DNA of 64,000 bases from a bacterium (lineage in GTDB: Bacteria; Planctomycetota; Planctomycetia; Kolteriales; Kolteriaceae), in assembly GCA_019753235.1 (NCBI GenBank), contig JAIELF010000024.1:1-64000 (forward strand), given 5' to 3'. The notes under the pieces are model-generated. The model had not been told where the DNA came from, did not search any database, and saw only the letters and a program-made list of their open reading frames with translations. Position 1 is the first letter of the stretch. Every line of letters begins with the position of its first letter. Below, piece after piece: positions 54,448-62,558 of this stretch. The translations under genes were made by a program, and so were the position numbers.

Positions 54448-54864
54448 TCCAATCCTCGACTAGAGCGGTCACCTTTTCGCAGAGAACTTCAGGTCGCTTG
54501 CACGACGATGCAAAACGACCCGCTGCGTTTCGGTCCGACCGCGAACAGGGGTGACGCCAATCTATTTCGAATTGAGCCTGTCGATCCCGTCGCGGCGACG
54601 GTCGACCCTGCTCATCCCTTCGTCCACCTCCCTTTTGTTAAGGTCGATGTCCTATTTCGGCCACGCGCGGGGCGGATTTCCCCTCTTTTCCAGCATCGCG
54701 AGAAAAAATCCCCGGGGCCAATCCTACCATGTTGAATTCACTCGCCCCGTCCGAGCAACTCGATCGCGCCCTTGGCGACCAATGTCACAAAGGCTTCGAG
54801 AGAGCGAGATTCCGCTCGCCCGTGATCGGTCGGGTGGAACCGATTTTCTGCTTCGCTCGACCCT
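54448..54864. other. 417-nt region upstream of adk
   Basis: It lies between the end of the leftward 1404-residue fusion gene and the adk start, so it must contain the adk promoter. I see no tRNA, no strong hairpin and no credible gene. The long plus-strand frame from 53743 is antisense to adk and was rejected. Confidence 0.5.
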
Positions 54865-57800
54865 CTAAGGGCCGACACTTTCGGGTGGTTGAGCGAGAAA
54901 CGAAAACAAGTCCGCCAACTGCTGCGGATCGAGATCCTTCTCTAATCCTTCCGGCATGAACGATCGACCGCTCGAGACCATCCGCTCGATCTCCGTCCGA
55001 AGCACTTCCACTTTCGTGCCATCCGCTCGGGCCAACGTGATGCTGCTGGAAGATTCGACAACCAACATTCCAGAGAGAACGCGTCCGTCGGATAGCTCGA
55101 CGGAGTAACTGACATACTTCGATTCGACCGCTCGATTGGGATCGAGCACCGCCCCGAGCAAGTAGCCCGGCGAGCGATCGCGAACACCCCCTAGATAGGG
55201 CCCGACCAATTGCCCCCGCGAACCAAACCGGTGACAAGTGCCGCAATGCTTTTCAAAAATCGATCGACCTGCGGAGGCATCCCCCGCCATCGTGAGGACG
55301 CTTACATATCGATCGAGAACCTCTTGCCGAGTCGATTGCGACGCCTCGAAGAGTTTCTTCGCTCGCTCGGCAATATCTTGATTATTGTGATGAACCAATT
55401 CGGCCGTCGCCGGTGCCTCGATATCCATCGCACCGATGTTGCCCTTTTCGATCCCCTCGACAATCTGGCGGGCCCAACCGGGACGCGCGAGAAGCAGCGA
55501 GATGATCTGACTTCGGAGCATGGGAGAGTGCGATCGCCAGTCGGAAAGAAGTCGATCGGGGATATCATCGCTTCGGCATTTTCCTAGCGTCGTCACCGCG
55601 GCCGACTGCACTTCGCCAGGAGATATTGCCGTGAGCAAGCTCGCTAAGAGCGTCTTGTCATCGTCGACCCGCTCGGGACCTCGCGCTAAGACCCCGACGG
55701 CGGCGACCCGCGACGATGTGTCGGCATCCTTCTCTTGAGCGAGTTCGCGAGCCCGATCGAGCACCGCTCGCAGTCGCCCCCGCGCCGGCCCCGCTTGCTT
55801 TCGGCTCTTCTCATCCCAACGAGCCAGCGAGAGCCCCTTGCGATCAAGCGAATCGATCAGCGTGGAAAGGGCCGACCACTGCCACGGTTCAGGCGATTGT
55901 TTCTCCTCGGGAAGGATGGCGATGAGAAGCTGTTCGATCGCCTCGTTGCCGAACTTCCCGATGGATGTCGCCAGCAATCCGTCCACCAGATCCCCTCGTT
56001 TATCTTCATCGGCCCCCGCCGAAAGAACGGCCGCCAATACTTCACGTGGTTGATGCGTGCTCGAACTGAGCACGGCGGTGCGGACCCAGGGATCATCGAG
56101 ATCGGCAAGCGCCACCCGCGCGATCGCCTGCGGGACCTCAGGAGAAGTGGCATAGCCCAACGTGAGGGCAGCTTGATAGCGAACACGGCGGTCGGTGTCC
56201 GTTCCTCTTTCCACCACCGACTGGCAAATGTCTTCATCGGCGGCGATCCGCTCATCGGCAAAACGAATTCCCCATCGACGAACCTCGGCCTCGCGATGAT
56301 CGATCGCTTGCTCCATCACTTCGGACCGAAGCTTGCCCATCCCATGAAGCGTGCCTAAGGCGTGAATCGCGCCGCGTGGATTGTCTGCCGAGACTAACTT
56401 CTCAAGGTCTCCCACCACCGACGCATCATTTCTTTCGATAAGGAGCCGCTGGGCCGTGTCCCTTTTCCAACCGTTGGGATCCCTCAACAACGACACAAGC
56501 TCACTGCTTTGACGCTGTGCGAGATTTGGAATCGCTGCACCGCTGGGTCGCTTCCCCTTCGGATAGATACGGTAGATTCGTCCTTTGTCGTGACCGGCAC
56601 GAACGTCCAGACGCTCAAGCCATGCCTCGGGGATCCAAGTAGGATGCTCGATCACTTGGCGGTACATATCCGCGATCCAGACGGCTCCATCGGGCCCGGT
56701 GATCACACGGACCGGTCGGCACCAAGGATCGCTTGATGAAAAAAACTCGGATGACTGATCTGCGGGAAAACGCTCCGCTCGGAACGATAGACCCTCGGGG
56801 ACTCGACGCGCACGATGGACAAGATTATGGACTGGCTCGCACACAAGCACGGTCTCTGATGAACCTTCTCCCAGGAGTTGATCGCGGTACGGCATCGGAC
56901 TGCACGCGCTGGTGAAGCGGTTAGCGGTGAAGAGGTCGTTGAATTTCCCGGTGATTCGGCTGCTTGGGAAAACGGCGGGGTAATAGCCGCCGTACAGGTC
57001 ATGCCAGGGGCGAGGCGACGGGACAAAGGGATTCCTCGCGACGTATTTTTCTTCGAGGACATAGTGCCAAAACGGGCAGTAATTGGCCCCGCCGAACCAT
57101 TGCCCGAAATCGTCCCGACTGCGCAGATGCTGGGTCATGCCGCACTCGGTTTCTAGCTCGCCGGTATCCGGTTTGAAACGGCCGTCGCGACCCGACATTG
57201 GCACGATCTTGCCGGTTGCGAGCGACCTGATGTCGCCGGTCTCGTCTCCATTGACGTAGATCCAATTGTCGATGCCGACAGCAAATCCATTGACGACATG
57301 CTGGGGATTTCCGTTGCCGAACCCGTCGAGGATCGTCTTCTTGGAGATGACTTTTCCCGTCTTGGGATCCAATGTGATCGCGAAGACTTCGGGAGCCGAA
57401 CTGACGAGAACGCCGTCGCGGTAGGGCTCGACACCGGTTGTGTATTGAAGCCCTTCAAGGACCAGCGTGCTCTTATCGAAGACGCCGTCACCATTCGTGT
57501 CTTCCAAACAACGAATGCGTCCGCCGGGCGACCCTTTGCCATCGGCACCAAGCGGATAGTCGCTCATCTCGGCAACCCAGAAGCGACCATGGGCATCGAA
57601 GGCGATGTTGACGGGGTCCATGGTGAGTGGCTCGCAGGCAACTTGCTCGACTTCCAGGCCCTCGGCCACGTGGATCGAACGCAAAGAGTCGGTCGGCGAC
57701 AGGTTCCCTTCACGATCAGGGTTCTCGATCAAGTCATGCACGCGTGCGATCACGGCCTCTTCGGTGCCGCGAGACCATGGACCAGGCTGGTCATAGAAGA

Positions 57801-59079
57801 CCATCGAATAATCGTACTCATAACCCCCTTCATCAATCATTCGCTCGCTCGCGAGGTAGCCATAGACATCGTTGGCGTACGCGGTCACCCACAGCTTGTC
57901 CGAAGGGATCTGATCGGCGAACTCCTTGCGAATTCGAAAGGCGTAGTCGCCGACCACTTCGCCTCCCATGAAGATCATGGTGAGGTCATCTCCCCAACGG
58001 ATCACCTGGATCGGGGCAGGGTAGGTCTCTGGGATCCGGTCTTTGTGCTCGAGGATGGCCAGCGTATCCTCCGCATTCTGCTTGATGTGAGGATTGTCCG
58101 AGAGAAGTCGGGCAGCAAGTTGAACTTGATTGGGACGATCAATGGGCAGACCCACGAGACCGTAGACAGCCGAGATGCCTCCTCGGATCGGCTTCATCGG
58201 TTGGGCGAGCGCTTCGAGCACCGACTTCGTCAGTGCAAGGCCATTGGCGATCGCCATCTCTTTTCGACCGCGCGGCTCGGGATTGGTGTCGGCACCGCAG
58301 CCAATGAGGGGGAGAGCGACAGCCCCCGCGATTTCCTTCTCGATACCGCCCGCGGCTAAACCGGGCCAATCGCCACTGACGCGGTTGTAGTCGCCCCCAA
58401 GCGTCGTCGCGTGGCAAGCATAACTGAACAGGATGCCGATCACTTTGCCGTCGACTCCCGTCGCGCGAAGCACGGGGACTTTCGTGTCGGTAGCCCCAGC
58501 CGGATAGGGCGCCATGGCGACGCATTTGCCATTATCGAGAACCCGGCGATTGGCCGCAAAGTGGGCCTCGGTCCAACCGAGTTCTAAACGAGCTGGCCGG
58601 GAAGAGCGGATCGCTTCTTTGATCGATTTCACCACACAGTCGCAGACCCGTTGAGTGTACTCATCCCGACGGTCGGCCTCGGCTCCGGCCAGTCGAGGGG
58701 CCAAGATGTTCTTGGCAACATCCTTCAACTGCGGAGCGGTGTGCGTGTGCGTGGCACAAAGGGCAAAGCGAGCCGACGACACCTCAAGCGGCTCGACCTC
58801 TTTCAGAATCCGATCCCGCATCGACGGCGAGACCCCCAAAATCTCGACCGACGCCCAAACGGTCCATTGGCCCGCTTGGTCCTTGATGGCAAGCGTCCGA
58901 GCAAAAAGAGGCTCGTCGACACCTTCGAACTGCGTCGTTCGGTTCGAGTACCCGGAAAGACGGACGGGCACTGGCGGGGTCATGTCTATTTTGCTGGAAC
59001 CGATTCGGTACTCGTCCGCCAGGCATCGCGGAATTGCGGTGGTCAATGCTACGAGAACGAGAGGGAGAACTCGGTTCAT
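54865..59079 (-). CDS. Ceramidase-like / dehydrogenase / HEAT / cytochrome c fusion, exported
   Basis: The 1404-residue exported protein has a signal peptide (LPLVLVALTTAIPRCLA). Residues ~20-430 resemble neutral ceramidase (ATHTHTAPQ, CHATTLGGDYN, IGCGADTNPEPRG). Residues ~450-850 match the PVC membrane-bound dehydrogenase propeller (DTNGDGVFDKSTLVLEGLQY, DGAVWIADMYRQVIEHP). Residues ~860-1240 are HEAT-like. A C-terminal haem-binding domain has CGTCH at 1279-1283 and the planctomycete DPNRAVESKYVSY segment. The fusion of a lipid-amidase-like domain to the dehydrogenase-cytochrome module is unusual. ATG 59079 was chosen for the signal peptide. Confidence 0.85.
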   Translation of the reverse strand: MNRVLPLVLVALTTAIPRCLADEYRIGSSKIDMTPPVPVRLSGYSNRTTQFEGVDEPLFARTLAIKDQAGQWTVWASVEILGVSPSMRDRILKEVEPLEVSSARFALCATHTHTAPQLKDVAKNILAPRLAGAEADRRDEYTQRVCDCVVKSIKEAIRSSRPARLELGWTEAHFAANRRVLDNGKCVAMAPYPAGATDTKVPVLRATGVDGKVIGILFSYACHATTLGGDYNRVSGDWPGLAAGGIEKEIAGAVALPLIGCGADTNPEPRGRKEMAIANGLALTKSVLEALAQPMKPIRGGISAVYGLVGLPIDRPNQVQLAARLLSDNPHIKQNAEDTLAILEHKDRIPETYPAPIQVIRWGDDLTMIFMGGEVVGDYAFRIRKEFADQIPSDKLWVTAYANDVYGYLASERMIDEGGYEYDYSMVFYDQPGPWSRGTEEAVIARVHDLIENPDREGNLSPTDSLRSIHVAEGLEVEQVACEPLTMDPVNIAFDAHGRFWVAEMSDYPLGADGKGSPGGRIRCLEDTNGDGVFDKSTLVLEGLQYTTGVEPYRDGVLVSSAPEVFAITLDPKTGKVISKKTILDGFGNGNPQHVVNGFAVGIDNWIYVNGDETGDIRSLATGKIVPMSGRDGRFKPDTGELETECGMTQHLRSRDDFGQWFGGANYCPFWHYVLEEKYVARNPFVPSPRPWHDLYGGYYPAVFPSSRITGKFNDLFTANRFTSACSPMPYRDQLLGEGSSETVLVCEPVHNLVHRARRVPEGLSFRAERFPADQSSEFFSSSDPWCRPVRVITGPDGAVWIADMYRQVIEHPTWIPEAWLERLDVRAGHDKGRIYRIYPKGKRPSGAAIPNLAQRQSSELVSLLRDPNGWKRDTAQRLLIERNDASVVGDLEKLVSADNPRGAIHALGTLHGMGKLRSEVMEQAIDHREAEVRRWGIRFADERIAADEDICQSVVERGTDTDRRVRYQAALTLGYATSPEVPQAIARVALADLDDPWVRTAVLSSSTHQPREVLAAVLSAGADEDKRGDLVDGLLATSIGKFGNEAIEQLLIAILPEEKQSPEPWQWSALSTLIDSLDRKGLSLARWDEKSRKQAGPARGRLRAVLDRARELAQEKDADTSSRVAAVGVLARGPERVDDDKTLLASLLTAISPGEVQSAAVTTLGKCRSDDIPDRLLSDWRSHSPMLRSQIISLLLARPGWARQIVEGIEKGNIGAMDIEAPATAELVHHNNQDIAERAKKLFEASQSTRQEVLDRYVSVLTMAGDASAGRSIFEKHCGTCHRFGSRGQLVGPYLGGVRDRSPGYLLGAVLDPNRAVESKYVSYSVELSDGRVLSGMLVVESSSSITLARADGTKVEVLRTEIERMVSSGRSFMPEGLEKDLDPQQLADLFSFLAQPPESVGP

Positions 59080-59185
59080 CAGCGGCTCTTTCTGCAAAAG
59101 AGAATCGGGCATAAATCATTGTAACCGCCCTGAATCGTCCGAGCTAACGATTGAATGACAACCACGATGACTCATCCCACCGAAA

Positions 59186-59680
59186 TCAGATCGGCAACAA
59201 TGAACGCAGAATGGGAGAGGAGAATCGGGAATCGTCGGGCAAGGCGAGTTCGAAATCCGCCAGATCAAATCCAGGCCAGACCGTTGTACCCAGCAGTCCC
59301 CAAGATCCTCCCGTCTGGAGCCGAGATCCTTGCCACCAACCCGCCGGCACAACGTGCTGACAGACTCGGCCCGGCAGCGTGGGATCGCCGAGAATCCGCA
59401 TCTCGATTTGGCCCTCGGGAGAGACGAGTACCAGTTCCACGGGATCCCCCGCGTAGAAGTGGTACATCTCATCAGACTTCAGCCGATGGAGCAGCGAGTA
59501 CGAAGTCGGCGTAATGAGAAAGTAGATGGCCGTCCCGATCGATCGACTCTTATCGAGTGAGATCGGCGACCGATAGGTCTCGCGAAAGAAACCCCCTTCG
59601 CCGGGCAGAGGGACAAGGCCCAGGGATTGAATCACTTCTTCCGCAGAGGGACGCGGGGCAGGGGTTAGGGGCTCTTCCAC
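59186..59680 (-). CDS. Cupin (DUF985-type) protein
   Basis: The 164-residue protein is a cupin of the DUF985 family: AEEVIQSLGLVPLPGEGGFFRETYRS, TAIYFLITPTSYSLLHRLKSDEMYHFYAGDPVEL, then a VVPAGWWQGSRL strand and a GFDLADFEL end. Such proteins bind sugars or metals; the reaction is not known. GTG 59680 overlaps the end of the cytochrome gene by 16 nt, so the two are probably co-transcribed. It has no export signal. Confidence 0.85.
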   Translation of the reverse strand: MEEPLTPAPRPSAEEVIQSLGLVPLPGEGGFFRETYRSPISLDKSRSIGTAIYFLITPTSYSLLHRLKSDEMYHFYAGDPVELVLVSPEGQIEMRILGDPTLPGRVCQHVVPAGWWQGSRLQTGGSWGLLGTTVWPGFDLADFELALPDDSRFSSPILRSLLPI

Positions 59681-61212
59681 GGATGCTCGATTCGTGGCCA
59701 ATAGGTCTTGAAATTGAAGTGGACACTGTTCTCGGCATCGTGGCACTTGATGCAGTCGGCTTCATTCTTCGAGACCCGCATCATCGCGCGAGCAGCCTCA
59801 TCATTGGGTGCCAAGGCATGCCTCTCGCCAGGTCCGTGGCAGTTTTCGCAACCGACTCCTCCCATGTCAGGCGTCTTATCCGGCGTAATGAAGCCGCTGC
59901 GAAAACCTTGCCCTACAACGTGGCATTTGATGCATTCGGGGTTGTAATCTTGCCCCTCGGGCTTGGCATCGCGAAGTGTTTCGAGCGCGTGACTGTGCTT
60001 GGTGGACTTCCACTTGTCGAAAGCCTTCTGGTGACAGGCGCCGCATCGGCCGCTGCCGATGAATTTGGCGCCGCTGGGATGATCGAGTTGAGGCATCTTC
60101 GCCAGATACTCTTGATCGGAGAGGTACGTGACAAAGCTGGCGTAGATATCTTGGAGCGCTTGGCCCTCCTTGAAGCGAGGATCGATGAGAACCGGCTCGA
60201 ACCGAAGTTTTGGTGATGTGCCGGGCCAGTACCCAATCACGCCAAGCTCCATCCCCTTTTTGCCTAGCCATGTCACCAGGGTGTCACCTTCCATGGTGGC
60301 GTCATCCTTAGTGGGATGATCGAGCTCGCTTTTGGAAATGATCAAATCAAAGCCCGGATATGTCTTGGCCAGTTCGATCGCCTCGGCTTTGGGCATGTGC
60401 GCAAAGAGTACTTTCAGATCGGCACCCGCATCCTTCATTTTGGTGAGAATGCCGGGCAACGTATCGGCAAGCGGCAACACTTCAATGGATTGATCGCGAA
60501 TCTCCTCCTGTTGACTCTCACCGATAACCGAGGCGACGGCGATCTTCTTGCCGGCCGCATCGATGATTTGAACCGGGAGGATGATATCGCCGAGGACGAC
60601 GTTGAAGTCATCGTTCTTTCCCTTGATGTTAGCCGCCACCAAACGAAGCGGGTCCGAGTTGAGCGCCTCACCGGCAACGGTCATTGCCTTGACGGAAAGA
60701 TCGAGAGGCCCGATGCCAAGACTCTTGTAACCCAGAGTCTTGAGCGACTCGACAGTGTAGTGATAGCGGGCTTCGTCCCAGGGAAACTCAGCCTTGACGA
60801 TGTTCCCGAAATCGAGCGGGACCGTCTCCCATCCTTTCTCCTTGGCGAGAAACTCAAACAGGCCGGCCCGGCGCGCTAGCCCCCCGGACATTCCTTCGCT
60901 GCAACCGCAGGGGCGCATGTAACCAAGCATCTCTCCGGAAATCGCCAGCACCAGTGCCGGGCTCTCTTTGGGCCAATCATCGAAGAGAGGTACTTCCACC
61001 GGCGGACCTGCTGCCTGATCTTTGCTGGTGACGCCTTCGTCAACATTGGCAAGTTTCGCCTGCACACTTTCAGTCAGATGAGCGACACCCTGAGCGCTAA
61101 AGTATCCGCCGAACAGGCCTGCCGCCGCTAATCCTGCGACCAACACAAGCGCGAGCGGGGCCAAAAGAATGGCGCGGATATTCCCAGCGCGCCCGAGAGA
61201 GATTCGAATCAC
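59665..61212 (-). CDS. Tetrahaem cytochrome c fused to a metallophosphatase-like domain
   Basis: The 515-residue protein starts at GTG 61212, with GGAGGAG 10 nt upstream, and has an N-terminal membrane anchor (LAPLALVLVAGLAAAGLFGG). Residues ~80-360 follow the layout of 5'-nucleotidase-type metallophosphatases (MRPCGCSEGMSGGLARRAGL, then GYKSLGIGPLDLS), but the metal ligands are gone: TxDxHG reads SGEMLG and GGHTH reads ISKSELD. Four CxxCH motifs follow (390-394, 427-431, 455-459, 487-491). It likely moves electrons in the periplasm. It is flanked by a DUF1573 gene and a cupin gene in the same direction. Confidence 0.85.
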   Translation of the reverse strand: MIRISLGRAGNIRAILLAPLALVLVAGLAAAGLFGGYFSAQGVAHLTESVQAKLANVDEGVTSKDQAAGPPVEVPLFDDWPKESPALVLAISGEMLGYMRPCGCSEGMSGGLARRAGLFEFLAKEKGWETVPLDFGNIVKAEFPWDEARYHYTVESLKTLGYKSLGIGPLDLSVKAMTVAGEALNSDPLRLVAANIKGKNDDFNVVLGDIILPVQIIDAAGKKIAVASVIGESQQEEIRDQSIEVLPLADTLPGILTKMKDAGADLKVLFAHMPKAEAIELAKTYPGFDLIISKSELDHPTKDDATMEGDTLVTWLGKKGMELGVIGYWPGTSPKLRFEPVLIDPRFKEGQALQDIYASFVTYLSDQEYLAKMPQLDHPSGAKFIGSGRCGACHQKAFDKWKSTKHSHALETLRDAKPEGQDYNPECIKCHVVGQGFRSGFITPDKTPDMGGVGCENCHGPGERHALAPNDEAARAMMRVSKNEADCIKCHDAENSVHFNFKTYWPRIEHPWKSP

Positions 61213-61258
61213 GTTCGCGATGCTCCTCCATGAGTCGGCCCATGACCGGCCATGAGAT

Positions 61259-62545
61259 TCATGGGGACGATGAAGCCCCCGAAAGAACCCCCTCGGCCGT
61301 CACGTTCACGCGGGCCTCGCCCTTCGAGTCGAGAATGGGGATGAACGCGTGGAACTTACCGACGACCGATCCCGGCTTGATCGTCACATCGACTACCCAA
61401 AGCTGTTGGGAGTCTTGATGCCGACCGACTTTTGCCTGTACAAAATCGGGCGGAAGCACCTTCTCGTCAACCCGAAGCTGAATGTTCTTTTCATCGGCCG
61501 ACAGCGTTTCCTGCGGATCAAGCCCTCTTGCGGAGATGTAAACCTGTTTGGTCACTTCCTTTCCACCGGTCACTATTCCAAATGTCAGCGGTGAGGGCGA
61601 AACTTCGATGAGCCCATTCACCATCCCCGCCACGATGATGGGAAGCTCCGGATTCTGCTTCAAATTGGTCTTGAACATCACTCGCTCGTTCATGTCGCCG
61701 ACCGGAAGTCGACCGTCGACGGTGACCGTGGCGATGAATCCCGACTTCGCTTTGCTCTTTTCTTTTTCGTCGGCGTTCATCGGACGAATCGTTGCCGACA
61801 CCGAGGGATGGCTTGATTGAACATAATCGACGGTCAGATCCTCATGCACCATCGAGAAGACCTTGAGCGTCTCCTCTCTCTTTTGATTCTCGCGGAGCTG
61901 ACCAAAACTGAGGTAGGAGGGTTCGGTGAGAAGTTCGGGGACGATGTTGAGCGCCACGTCGAAGTTAACACTCTTTCGGTCCGGCCGAGGATCGTTGCTG
62001 AAAACATCCGCGCCGATTTGTTTCACACCGACGGTATCTTTCGAATCCCATTCAATGACAAAGTCCGCGGTTTCTCCTGGCGCGAGTGTTACGACGCTGG
62101 CCGGGTTGATGTTTCCTTGGCCTTCGACCGCTTCGGTGATCTTGTCCTTTTGGGTCGGATCTTTCTCCCGCTCCCGCTGCTTTTCGATGTTCTCAAGTTG
62201 TTTGATCTTTGCGAATCGACTGTAGGTCTTGCCCTCCTTATCGATGCGAATCGCCATGCACGTACAACTTTTGCTACCCAGGCGAAGCTGAAGTTCTGAC
62301 TCCCCCTCGTTGCGAAGATGAAACACACTCTCACCCGACGTCAATTGTTGCACGTTGGGAACTTCGATTCTCTTCGTGTCGAATTCAAACTTGGGGATCT
62401 TCTGACCCAAGAAGGGGTCGAGCGGTTGCGGCTTATAATCCTTCGGCGACCGGTAGGTGAATTGATCGGGATTCCAAAGGAACAAGGCCGTCGAAACCCC
62501 CGACAGCAAAACAATTCCGACGATCGCGCTGATCCAGAACCTCAT
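61259..62545 (-). CDS. DUF1573 membrane-anchored protein
   Basis: The 428-residue protein has one N-terminal membrane helix (AIVGIVLLSGVSTALFLW) and then extracytoplasmic DUF1573-type immunoglobulin-like domains. The marker is the SVFHLRNEGESELQLRLGSKSCTCMAIRI segment with a Cys-x-Cys. Further domains repeat the pattern (ETADFVIEWDSKDTVGV, VSPSPLTFGIVTGGKEV). DUF1573 proteins are common in Bacteroidetes and planctomycetes and their role is unknown. GAGAGG lies 5-6 nt before the ATG. It sits 46 nt before the tetrahaem gene. Confidence 0.82.
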   Translation of the reverse strand: MRFWISAIVGIVLLSGVSTALFLWNPDQFTYRSPKDYKPQPLDPFLGQKIPKFEFDTKRIEVPNVQQLTSGESVFHLRNEGESELQLRLGSKSCTCMAIRIDKEGKTYSRFAKIKQLENIEKQREREKDPTQKDKITEAVEGQGNINPASVVTLAPGETADFVIEWDSKDTVGVKQIGADVFSNDPRPDRKSVNFDVALNIVPELLTEPSYLSFGQLRENQKREETLKVFSMVHEDLTVDYVQSSHPSVSATIRPMNADEKEKSKAKSGFIATVTVDGRLPVGDMNERVMFKTNLKQNPELPIIVAGMVNGLIEVSPSPLTFGIVTGGKEVTKQVYISARGLDPQETLSADEKNIQLRVDEKVLPPDFVQAKVGRHQDSQQLWVVDVTIKPGSVVGKFHAFIPILDSKGEARVNVTAEGVLSGASSSP

Positions 62546-62558
62546 GATAACCTCTCGC

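Noticed and set aside
53743..54735. 330-codon plus-strand frame opposite adk
   Set aside because: It is antisense to adk, which has clear catalytic and zinc motifs. The frame has no family features.
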